From contig DF237067.1 in NCBI GenBank assembly GCA_000708835.1, positions 4,054 to 68,053 on the forward strand: a stretch of 64,000 nt of DNA, written 5' to 3'. The DNA comes from Klebsormidium nitens. Its lineage: Eukaryota; Streptophyta; Klebsormidiophyceae; Klebsormidiales; Klebsormidiaceae. The position numbers and the translations under genes are program-made. Shown here piece after piece: positions 1-10,336 of this stretch; positions within the stretch are counted from its first letter, which is position 1, and each line of letters begins with the position of its first letter. Below the pieces are notes generated by a model. The model had not been told where the DNA came from and ran no database searches. It saw nothing but the letters and a program-made list of their open reading frames with translations.

Positions 1-806
1 CCGAGCTCAGAGTTCTATGCATTCTGCCCGGACCCGATGAGGACCGGCAATAGCCGAGTAGCGCACGGCAGGCCTCATCCGTAATCTCAGCACGCAGGTT
101 GGTCATAGCCTGCTCAAACTCCACATTGTAGTCGTCAACACTCTTCGACCCCTGGGACAACTTGATCCAGGTGTCCCAATAGTAGGACTGGATAGGGGTA
201 CGAAGACCATAGCCCTAATCATATTAGTCTCTCGGAAGAACTAACGAGCATTCCCAGCAAACCCTCCAGGGTTGGCTGCATTCCCAAGATACGCTCCAGG
301 ATTGGCTGCCAGCCATACCTCCCACTGGAACATCCAATCTAGGACCCGGGCTTCCCATTCGGGTAGGAAGACGCCAACCGGAGATAATCGGACATACTCC
401 GCATTGGAGTAGCCGAAAGGTACTCCTCAACCATTGGCAACCATTGCCGAATATCCGGAACACTGCTCTCCTTGTTCTCGAACTTCGAGGGAGATGAGGC
501 CTTGACGGCACCAGCAATATTGGCTGTAGCAGCAGCAACTTGCGTCGCATTAGCCACATTCTAAGCCTGTTGCAGCTGACCGGCCATCGCATTCATGCGA
601 GCCGTATTACGGCTGTTCTGCTCCAACAGAACAGACAGTCTCGCTGCATCACTTCCAGTGACACTGATAGCCTGAGCCTCGCAGGCAATCTGGGCTGCTT
701 CGTTAGGAAGAGCTATCCTTGATATGCGTCGAACACAGCAACCGTACAAGTCGCATAGTTCGGGGCTGGTGCCAAATGGGAACAACCACAGGAGGTACAA
801 CATGAC
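1..806 (-). pseudogene. Degenerate retrotransposon gag fragment
   Basis: The minus strand carries a broken gag-like reading frame that runs off the left edge. Between about 803 and 340 it reads as an Ala/Asn-rich helical segment and then a capsid-like stretch containing KFENKESSVPDIRQWLP and VEEYLSA. Between about 220 and 1, in another frame, it continues with YYWDTWIKLSQGSKSVDDYN and EFEQAMTNLRAEITDEACRA. These are typical Retrotrans_gag features: a W-x-x-F/L sample region, then 'GS-V-x-Y-x-x-E-F'. An in-frame TAG near 560, another stop near 339 and a frame change show that it is dead. Reverse transcriptase or integrase would lie left of base 1. It sits downstream of the LTR at 1263-1850, as expected for a leftward element. 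Whether it is gypsy or copia type cannot be settled here. Confidence 0.75.
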
Positions 807-1248
807 GAACCGCAGCCATACTGATACCAGCCTCCGCTGTCAAATCATACAGACTGACCCCTCACAGCCCTTCTAACCGGAGCCTACGTAAACCGCCAGA
901 GAGCTCTAGACCGAGCAACCTGACTGTAAGTAGGTGCAAGCTCAACACTCTCAGAAGGCAAAACAGGAATAGTTTCCCAATCCTCGGAGACAGCTCAGAC
1001 TTGCTTCCCTGGTCCCCAAAAACCTGCTCCTTCCCCTTGCTTGCAGGAGTAAAAGCCGAAGCCTCCGGACTGAGTGTACTTGTGGAAGGCTTCGCAACCT
1101 CCCCTTCAAAGCGGCCAATTCCTAACTCCGAGATGCTGAAACACAGATCCGTAAGTAATTCGGTCGAGAATAGACGCGAGGCGCTCCTCCTTCTATTGAA
1201 AGTGGGTCCATGTACCCACATCCAATCTCGCAAGAGATCAGAACTCTA

Positions 1249-1262
1249 CCCACTGATATCAC
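1249..1262 (-). other. Primer-binding-site-like sequence, left side of LTR
   Basis: Read on the minus strand, TGATATCAGTGGG directly follows the LTR end. It resembles the 3' complement of initiator-Met tRNA (consensus TGGTATCAGAGC), with several mismatches. It lies between the LTR and the gag remnant, the correct place for a leftward element. Confidence 0.4.
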
Positions 1263-1850
1263 TGTGACGGTTGGCCAGCATCAGCAAAGTGCTGGCGGGA
1301 TCATACTACATACACTAACGGCAGCCATGTGCGGAAACCATGGTTGCAGGCTTTCTTGGACGAAAGCGCAGCTCTGTAAAAATGTTGTCCTTCACTGTCA
1401 AGACAGTTCGGCTTGCTGGTTGGGACTTGACTTCAAGGATTCCCGCGCAAGTTGAACCAAGTCTTGTTTCCGAGTCGTTCGCATTCAGTGAAGTCTTGAG
1501 TCATGGAGGGGCAGTCTCAAGCGCACTCGGGGTCTGCATCCAATCATTTCCAAGTCCTCCGTCCAGCTGTTGAGGGAGCTTACCTACGACCGCATAGTAC
1601 TGAGAGCACAGTGCGCCACGCCAAGCAATCCTGGTCATGACAGCGACTGACGACTTGTTTCAAGTTTAGGACTGAACAGAACTGAATAGCACTAAACATC
1701 ATCATTGCCCACCATACATCTTAGCCAGTGGCATAATTGCAATCAATTATGTCACATCAGTAACTGGCCACATGCCAACATACTGGCAAACCCCAAAGGT
1801 TAACTGCGATTGTGCGGCCAGTTAGACTTAACTATAGTCCAATCGTCACA
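1263..1850 (-). repeat. Long terminal repeat of an LTR retrotransposon
   Basis: A 588-bp block starts with TGTGACGGTTGG (1263-1274) and ends with CCAATCGTCACA (1839-1850). The ends are inverted repeats matching at 11 of 12 positions and bounded by TG...CA, the standard form of an LTR. On its left, read on the minus strand, it is followed at once by a primer-binding-like TGATATCAGTGGG (1249-1262) and then by the gag remnant, so it fits as the 5' LTR of a leftward element. On its right side TGGTATCAGAG (1861-1871) is an even better match to the initiator-Met tRNA primer site. A second, rightward element sharing or replacing this LTR is therefore possible. The second LTR copy is not in the window. 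Confidence 0.6.
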
Positions 1851-2465
1851 CCTTTTCAAATGGTATCAGAGAAATGCTATGAGATACAATCTTGTCATGG
1901 CTATATATGAGGTTTATGCCCGTCAAGGGGAGGAAGAAAAGAGCAAACGTGGTCAACAAGATGCATGCACGAAGTCGTGTAGATAGCCTGTCGGTCATAT
2001 AGCCCACAGCAGAAAACTCGCCGAATCACGAATGCCAGTTAGCAGTCTCCATACAATGAGCTGCTTGAGCCGGGCCAGAATATTACGAGCAAAAAACAGG
2101 TCAACATGTTGAATGAAGGACTCATGTTCCCATTGGTTGCAATGCGAACTTAGCTACAATGTATGCCAAGTCCCCATTCTTGTTGCCCATTCAACTTGCA
2201 ATAGTTTGGCCGCAAATATCAAGTCGAGCACGTTAACAATGACATGACAGTCCTACGTAATCAATTTTTGAAAGCAAACTTCTTAGACTGAATGCTGCAT
2301 AATCTGCTTGCTAAAATTTGTCACGATATGCCAGAGCGGCCTTTGCAAAGTTTGACCTGTCCACCCTGTTTGATCTTCATCGGCTAACTAGGTTCTACTT
2401 TGAAATTTACCCGAGGAAAGTGCTGCCCTTCTGACTATGATACGCCTCCCTCTCCTCTCGATCTG
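1851..2465. other. Gene-free spacer
   Basis: AT-rich sequence between the LTR and the 3' end of the CUE-domain gene. No supported coding exon or repeat was found apart from the primer-site-like match at its left end. The right part should contain the 3' UTR of the minus-strand gene. Confidence 0.6.
1861..1871 (+). other. Primer-binding-site-like sequence, right side of LTR
   Basis: TGGTATCAGAG matches 11 of the first 11 bases of the usual initiator-Met primer-binding site. It lies 10 bp beyond the LTR end, a little farther than usual. No gag-like frame follows on the plus strand, so any rightward element has lost its interior. Confidence 0.35.
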
Positions 2466-4429
2466 CTAAAAGACATCAGGATGAAACCTTCCTGGCATAC
2501 TGTTTTGCTCTTGAGCTTTCCTAAGGTGCAGCGATAGGGCATAGTTGCTGACCTGTAAAGAAAAAAGTCAAACCTTGATCGACTGGCAGTTGCTTAAGCT
2601 GACATTACGAAAGCACCATACAAACCTGACTCGAGCAGATGAGAATGCACCCATGAATCCTTCAATCCTCCAAAAACAGTAGAAGATAATGCCCCGGGTT
2701 TGAGACCAAAAACCACAACTTCCATTGACATCCAGGGTGCCTCCTGTAAGCCCAGCGGCGTTGCCCCAGGCTGGTCTGCTGGGCCTCACCTCGAGCGTGC
2801 GCAGCTGTTCCTGGTACTGCTGCAGCGCCTGCCGCGCGGCCGCCAGCTCCTTGCCCCGCTCCTCCGCCTCCTGCTGCCGCGCGTTCAGCATCTGCACTGC
2901 GCGCTTCAGGATGTGGTTGTCCTTGCTCAGCGCCGCCACATGCTCCTTTAGCGCGGCGTTCTCACGGCAGGCTGCCTCCGCGCCGCTTTCCGCGCGCTGC
3001 CGCACCAGCGCCTCAAACTCGCCGAGCACCTTGGCCCCGCGCGCCCGCGCATCGTCCATGCTGGCGGCGGCCGCCATCTCCGCCACCACCAGCTCCACCC
3101 ACTCCGCCCCGGCACGAGGAGACACGCCAGAGGGGCAGGCAGGGGCCTCCGCGGCAGGCGGGGAGGCAGGCCTCGCAGCGGACTCTGCAGCCACATGACC
3201 AGGCATAAGCATGGCAGGTGCAAGGAGAATGAAAGGTCACACAAATACACAAGCAGAAGCCCTCCTCTTGAGAGATTCTCGACAATTTGGAGGTTGACAT
3301 GTCAATGACGACACCAGAGTCAAGCAACAGAAAGACGGACAACTTGGAAGCAAAAGTTGCTCTTCATGTTGCATACTTGTCTTTTTCTACCTCTGCTGTG
3401 CAAGATCTTCAGAGACTGACAAAAATGTAAATTAGAGCATACCCCAGAACGAAGGGGGACTCAACAACAATGGCAATAGCAAAATGTTGCAAAAGCAAAG
3501 CAGACTGCTTGTCCTTTCCAAGGTCAGGACGCATATGGTCCGAGTCACTTACCTTGCGTGGTTCCTCTGACGTCTGTGCTGTGTGTTGCCCCCTTTTCAG
3601 CAGGTCCAGGTGCCGGCGCCGCTGCCTCTGCTTGCGAGGAGAGGCGCAGCTGCGTGAGGCACTGGATGGCGGCGTCGACGTTGTTCTCACACGTCTGCAG
3701 CACCTTCACCAGCACCTGCACACCGCGCACCACCACAGCCGTCATGCGCGGCGCAGAAGCAACTAGGAGGGGGGCCAGCCAGAGGGCATGCAGCAGCCGT
3801 AAGGATGCCCAGCCAAACTTGACAGAGGCTGCTAAACAAGGTTGGACATCTGCAAGCAGCATTTGTGAGCGAACTACCCAATGCAGCTCTAGTACAAAGA
3901 CCCGAAAGCGCAACTGCTTTAGGACCCAAACCCTGCAGACTGCGGACGAGATCAGGCATTTGCTCCAAAGGAAGACTTGTATACAAAGCAGAGCAGAGAA
4001 AGGGAAGAGGAAGGGAAATCAGGGTTCCCGCTGAGCAGAAGCACAACGGAGAATCAAGCGAGGACCATCTTTTGTGGCTCAAGGCCGTGCGCTCAAACTG
4101 TCTCACATAATCTTTCATTGAACCAGAAACGCAAAAAGCGGCAAAGCTCCCACAGCATGACAAGAGGGAGAGGCTCCACAGGCTAGGGAGGGTACCTGAG
4201 TGTCCATCTTGGGAAAGTGCCTGCGCAGTTGGTCTACTGCGTCATGCACGCTACCCCCTGGCCCCGCCCCTGTGCCCCCCCCCTCTGGGCCACTTGTAAG
4301 GGGTGGGGACGGAGGGAAGCGGTGTGCGGGAGAGCCCCCGTAGCGCACGCGCTTGGACGCCTTGGGTGGAGACCAGTCAGCAGGAGAGTCTTCAAAGAAA
4401 GACCGCTTCCCGCAAACGACCGCAGACAT
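2466..4429 (-). CDS. CUE-domain (ubiquitin-binding) protein with C-terminal coiled coil
   Basis: Exons (plus coordinates): 4196-4429, 3553-3715, 2790-3184, 2466-2552; 292 residues, all GT-AG, phases closing exactly. The start is the ATG at 4429 (MSAVVCGKRS), matching the conserved N-terminus of plant CUE proteins such as Arabidopsis At5g32440 (recalled family, not searched). Residues about 61-100 form the CUE domain, split by the first intron after HFPKMDTQ and continuing with VLVKVLQTCENNVDAAIQCL. CUE domains are three-helix ubiquitin binders. Residues about 165-262 are a charged coiled coil ending QYQEQLRTLEV, and the last exon gives the family-typical tail PGRFHPDVF. The linker is Ala/Pro-rich. 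The biological role in plants is poorly defined; ubiquitin binding is family inference. Confidence 0.93.
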
Positions 4430-6343
4430 CAATCCTGGTTGTACAACCCCACCGAACCCTTGACGCGGAGATGTGTAAGCGGCAACACGAGCATGGAGCC
4501 GCAGGTTTCCTCAACTTTCTTCTTTGCTTGCCAAAAGGCCGCCAATCTTTCCAAGCTCCCCCAGCGGCTGGCCAACGCAAGCACAGGCGTCCTAACTTCA
4601 GAAGCGACTTCAGAAGTCTGAAGGCGGGGCTGCAAGGCACCGTTTTGAGGGCGTTTTGGACAATGGAAGCGCCTTTGCCTACTGCCGGAGACTTAAAGTT
4701 GCTGGATCGTCTGCTGCACAGCACCGACTCGGATGGCGTGGGCAGGACGACTCCAGTCTAGTAACCCAGGCAGCATCGAAGGCAATAACCCCGATTTGCC
4801 GGGTCAGTTTCCTGAGTGCCTGTCGCCTCAGCCCGGGGTTCTGATATCAATAGGTCATCCTTTACCAAGCACCCAAGCTCCGAAAAGTGCGGTCGGTCGA
4901 GTTCATTCGTTAGAAAAAATCCTATGGATACACCCTTCGGGCTGTAAAATCTGAGGTTAATAGTTATACTTGGATGTAGGCCGTTGGATGGTGCGAATGT
5001 CAGCAAACTCGAATTTTGGACCATCGATTCGTCTGTTCTTGACGATTTTCTTGACTCTTTTAATAATTGAGGCTGGGTACATAGATCTCAAGTGGATTTG
5101 TGGTGTACACGAAGAATTTCAGACCGAAAGTCTTGAATGTCGGCACGTGAATTTGAGCGGAAATTATATAATACCCACAATCTCGGCAGATTAGACACTG
5201 AGACTCTGGCGCAAGGTAGCCCATCGACCGGGACAAAACATGGATTGGAAACTCACCGACTTTTGCGGTATCAATGATTGGCAGAGCTTGTACTCCCACT
5301 ACGTGTAACAGACTGTACCTTGTACATCCCTGAGTGAAATAGAGGTTGTTGATGGGACCTTTACCGGAATTTTCGCACGCGCAACGCATGACCCAGGTTT
5401 CACATTTTTTCCACGTTCCCCAGTTCGAATCCAGATCGATTGGTGGTGGGTCACCGTGGGACTCGGAGCTGGAGCCTCAGGTAGGCGCCATCGAGATTCG
5501 AAACATGATTCCTCGCGAGGCAAAGTTTAACCTGGCACAAACCCGACTTGCGGATCGCCCGGGCCAATGAACTTTGAAGTTAATTGGAGAAGACAGAATC
5601 TGATTCGAAACGGAATCTCAAACCAAGGTTTTAAACCAGGCCCTCGACGACCCCTCGTCATTGCACTGTTCAAAGTGACTGATGTTGAACTTGAAGGGGG
5701 GATCCCGGATCCTGGAGGCAGAGACTCAGACTCAGAGGGGCACAAACGGCGCGCCATTACACAGGGCACAGGGCCATCAGGACGGCCATCACGGTGATGA
5801 AGCATAATTGTGAGGGGGCTGGTGAGTTGGTGGCGGCTCCTACTACTAGTATCAGCGGGCTTGTGAGAATCAAGCAAGAGGAAGTGCGAGTACACCGCGT
5901 CTCTGTGGCGTCCATCTTACCCTCGTTGATAATGAGCAAGGCAGCCTGATCGGAGCAGTTTATGGGTTGGTCCACAGCATTGCAACAATCCCCTATTCGC
6001 TACTCACAGTTTTGTGGAGCTGTGCCTGAGAATTGTCAACAGAGGATTGGCGCTGCAAGAGCTGGGTGCTGTCTTCCCTCTCGAAGTGCACAAGCACGCA
6101 AACACTTGTGGGCTCGCGCAGCTGAGGGCCGCCCCTGGTCCAGGAGACCGGCCCCACAGTGACACAGAGCCGGGCAGAGTGGTTGCACGCACTGACTGGT
6201 CACAGACTCGCACAGATGGGGGCAACTTGAAAGCACTGGACAGTGTTCCCCAGCGGTGCCCTTTCCCCGCTCATTTGACTGCCCCCATCTTTGCCCGTCA
6301 GTGGCGGACCCCGCAGAATTCGATTGTGCGGCGCACAGCCGCC
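4430..6343. other. Spacer between divergent genes
   Basis: About 1.9 kb between the ATG of the CUE gene (minus) and the ATG of the ZIP transporter (plus). It must hold both promoters and 5' UTRs. Short reading frames are present on both strands, but none matches a family or splices to a neighbour. No TATA box or repeat that I would defend. Confidence 0.5.
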
Positions 6344-8846
6344 ATGGCCTACGGCGCTGATCAGATTTGGGTGGCGCTGTCGCTGACGATGGTGGGGGGC
6401 CTCGCCACCGCCGTAGGTGAGTACCGTGACAACTGCAGCTGCACAGCTTGCCCTTCTGAGCGTCCGCTTGTGGCCTGCTCCCTGGGGCTCATCTGTCCAA
6501 GTCACTGCTTCTCATAACCACCCCAAAGGAAGGTTTGACAATCAGTGCCGTCCTCGTTTTGCCTCTGCGTTCCGCTGAGCGTGCTGCCCCGTGCAGGCGG
6601 CCTGCTGGTGGTCCTCCAGCCCACCCCCGACGTGCGTCGCCTGGGCGTGATGCAAGGCCTCGCGGCGGGCCTCATGCTGTGCCTCAGCTTCTTTGACCTG
6701 CTGCCGGGGGCCATCCACAAGATTGGCTTCAAGCTGGCCAACCTCTGGGTGAGGGCCCTGCGCCCTCTTCACTTCTCTCAAGACGCACTTTCCCTGAGCA
6801 GGTCTTTATTTGACTTTTTCAGACAGTGGTTCCTGCCTGTGTGTGATCCAAAGAGATGAAGATCTCGAAAAGTGAGCGCTGTACCAGCCAGGTTCGAGGT
6901 GCGCAGTCTGCTGGGTGAGGCTACAGGTTAGACGGCATCGTATCCGATTTGCGGATTACGAGGGGAGGAGCTCTACTCAGAGCCCTTACTATGCGGGTCT
7001 CAGCATTCAAATGATGGTCCTATATTCCCCAAATTCTCGGCACAGCTTGTAAGAGTCAGGGTGGTGTACATGCCCTCCATCCTGCGCCCTCCTTGTCTGG
7101 TCTTCACAGCAAGCGCCGCTGGTGTCCGTGTGCAGTTCTTTGCTGGAGTGCTCTTCTTCTGGGCGGTGGTCCAGTTCATCCCCGAGCCGAGCCTGGACCA
7201 GCTGGCCGGCGCCGATGAAGAAGAAGAAGAAGCCCCCCGCAGCCGGGGCGTGCAGGATGGGGCAGACATGCAGGGGGCGGCAGTCGCAGACGGAGGGGAC
7301 GCAGGTGGGGGCAACGCTGGCACACCAGTAGGGAAGTCACATGTGTGGTGGCTGCGAGTCAAACGAGCCTTCGTTTGGCCAGCATTTTGCTGCAGACCCT
7401 GTTCGTGATGTGTCGCCCTTGGCCGACTGCGTCGCCCGCCCTCCCTCATGCCTGCTTCTGTGCGCTTGCCGCAGGGCTGCGCCGGCGCCGTGGCCCGGAT
7501 GCCCCTGCCGCAGAGCGGCCATCGCTGAGCCCGCCCCCCGACAAGAAGCCCGCCTTTGGGCGGCATCGCGTCCTGTACAGCGGCATTATCACAGCCATAG
7601 GTACGCACAGCGCTGACCGGGCCCACCCCTGCATTGCAGCCTGCTGGCCAAAGCATGTATTTCCGTCCAAAGAGGCCCCCGCTGCTCATGCCCCGATCTA
7701 GAAGCCATGCCGTTCGGCAAATTCTTTTTTCCTGACCAGTGCTGTCGTGAGCGCTTTACTGGCCCGTTCCTGTGTAGGGATCAGCCTGCACAACTTCCCA
7801 GAGGGCATTGCCGTCTTCTTGGGCTCGCTCAAGGTGAGCCGAGAACCCTCAGTCAGTCCCCCCCCCAAACCCTCGGGGATCGTTGGCCACACACGCGCTC
7901 CTCGCTTCCTCACACGCCTGCTCCCTCCGGATGCATATTGACCGCTGCCTGTGCCCCGTGTGTACCTACTCTCTGCCCCGTTGCACTTGCGGTGCAGGGC
8001 CTACGGGTGGGGCTGACTCTGGCGGTGGCCATTGCGCTGCACAACATCCCGGAGGGCGTCGCTGTGGCCCTGCCCATCTACTATGGCACCGGCTCGCGCG
8101 CTAAGGCCTTTTGGCTGGCCGCCTTCTCCGGTCTCGCGGAGCCCCTGGCTGTCGTTGCCGTTGGTCAGAGCCCCCCCCGCCCCACCTGCTCCTCTACCCC
8201 CCACTGTTCGTCCCTGATCTGCCGGTGGCCCCCATCGACGTGTCCTGCTGAGCCCCTTCGAGTTCGTCTTTCCGCCCCCAAGTCGGTCTGTCTGCTGCGG
8301 ACCCTACTCTCGGGTGTGCCGCTCCTCACGTGCCTCCGTGCTGGCTGCGTGCAGCGGTGCTGTTTCCGTCGCAACTGTCGGAGGAGACGATCGAGGGCCT
8401 GCTGGCGGCGGTGGGCGGCATCATGGCCTTCCTGGTGCTGCACGAGATGCTGCCCCTCGCCTTTGCGTACGCCGGCCACAAGCCCGCCGTCGTGGCTGTC
8501 TTCGTCGGCATGGCCGCCATGAGCCTCAGGTGCGGCCCCATCTCCGTCACCCTGTATTCCGTACGTTCTCTTGCTTCCCGGCCTCGTGAAAGCGGTAGAT
8601 GCCCACCTCAACTGAGCACGCATAACGAGAGGCACCTCGCCTGGGGCACGATTGTCAAGGTGTCTCTGCAAGTTTGGCTGGCCACACGCAATCGCGGCGA
8701 GGTGGGTAGCCCGCACAGCTTCCGCCCCGCACCAACGTTTTTGCTCCTGCCGCCCCTCATGCAATCACGACAAGGTACTCATCTCGTCTTTGTTGATGTG
8801 CAGCTTGTGGTTCTTGGGGATTGCTCTTCCGCCGGAGCTCGCTTAA
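6344..8846 (+). CDS. ZIP-family metal transporter (ZupT/ZTP29-like)
   Basis: Eight exons: 6344-6416, 6597-6748, 7136-7304, 7475-7600, 7778-7833, 7998-8163, 8355-8529, 8804-8846; 319 residues. The start is in a good context (GCCGCCATGG). The protein is hydrophobic, with about eight membrane helices. The two ZIP signature helices carry HNFPEG (about 178-183) and HNIPEG (about 207-212), the metal-binding sites of the transport path. The cytosolic loop between helices 3 and 4 is acidic (DEEEEE at about 102-107) then basic, where many ZIPs have a His-rich stretch; here His is nearly absent. Length and motif order fit the ZupT branch, which includes plant ER ZTP29. Likely function: zinc or other divalent-cation import into the cytosol, from outside or from a compartment. 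Substrate and membrane are inferred. Confidence 0.93.
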
Positions 8847-10336
8847 CCGACGTGCCTTTGGAACGCCGACGTGCTGACCGCCGGCGATGCCTCCCCGCCC
8901 CCGTGTGTGCAAAGGGCTGGCATAGAGGCCCGGGCCTGCGGCGGGAGCGGACGATGAGAGGAAGCTCGAGAGTGCCGCTGATGGACGCCCGACCTTCGAG
9001 GACTCATCATGCACGGCCGTTTGCTAGCTTTGACACCCGAGGCTGCAGCGGTAAGCACGAGGAAACCATACAATGCAGCTTGGGCACAGCACGATCCTAG
9101 ACCTCCACTAAAGCGAGGGCATTGCTCCTGAGGCGTCAATAGCTCCGCAGTGACGGGCTACACGTGATCAGGAGAATTGGTGGATAACCAAGAAGCAACA
9201 CTCTCAAGATTGAGAAGTCACGCTGCCTTTCCAGTAGCCAGTGTTATGAGTAATACAGAAGTGTTGAGTTAGCCTTGCTTTCCAACCGAAGCAGGCATCA
9301 TATATGGTCCTACCGTAAGCATATTGAATGCTATTCATGTCGCGAACTTCAGAACGTCTATCCTGACGCATATCCAATGCTACTTAACTTCGCCCTGGTT
9401 CATCCATAACAAAGAAATTGTATGGCGGCGCAGCCGACAAGAATATTGCAGACTGCATTCGATATTGCCGATCCATGCTGCACATGCATCGCCGGCCCGG
9501 CATGTTGGATCTTCTCGGCTTTGGTTGGAATGAGCTGTAACACAGTAAGATTCTGAGTAACCATAGTTGATTCCGAGTGACCATACTTTGAAGCATGACT
9601 TTATGAGTTTGCCAAAATCGTCACCGAGAAGGATTGCGTATAACTAGCTTCTAGCTGCCCCGCAAGTATCCCATGCAAAATTGATTCGTAATTGAAAACC
9701 TTTAGGAGGAAGTCTCGTCCCACATACTTAAAGTTCGCCATTATAGACACTCACTAGAGTCCTGATAGAGACCCTTCTCTTATAGCATATCTAAGCTACG
9801 CTTGAGATCGATCAAAACTGCACGGCTCCCTGCGCCGGCAGATTCTCCAGCATTAACCGCATCATCTTCTCTAGAACGAATTGTACCCTGGTGTCCCCTG
9901 TGCTTGTAAGGACGGTGATGTGATTTGTTACAAAGATTGTTCTGAATACCAAAGCCCTAAACTATCGGCGATGCGAGAGCCTGAAATTCCGATGCGTAAT
10001 TTTTTCTCCAATTCGCATAGAACACTTCTGACCTGCCACCTTGTTTTTATGTGGGTCGATCCTCCTCTCAAAACAAGTCGAGGTGAGAGGGAAGGGCCGT
10101 GCCAACGCAACCTTGAATGCCTGCCCACTCTCTTGTGGCGTCCCTTCCTCCCCCCGGGGGTGACCTAGCCTATTGTCACTCCAGGCGAATTGGCCATCCT
10201 CTTTGGTCGTACACGATTGTAACTGGTTGGCCTCCTTGGTCCAGAGACCTTCGGCCAGCCTGCAAGTGGTTATAAGGGATATTTTTGTGGGACGGAGCAT
10301 CGACTCGACCACTGAAGGGCGAACTTCTAGTCTCTT
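8847..10336. other. Convergent spacer
   Basis: Lies between the stop codons of the ZIP transporter (plus) and the oxidoreductase (minus). It should hold both 3' UTRs. TGTAA, the usual green-algal poly(A) signal, occurs on the plus strand near 9537, and its complement TTACA near 9928. No coding exon or repeat is supported. Confidence 0.5.

Noticed and set aside
5407-5416. GTTCGAATCC, like a tRNA T-loop
   Set aside because: The flanking bases cannot form the T-stem and no acceptor, D or anticodon arms were found.
5567-5797. 76-codon open frame on the plus strand
   Set aside because: Composition is not coding-like, there is no family resemblance, and no neighbouring exons.
9881-10168. 95-codon plus-strand open frame with clustered cysteines at its start
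   Set aside because: The Cys pattern fits no known motif, and the frame lies where 3' UTRs of two convergent genes are expected.
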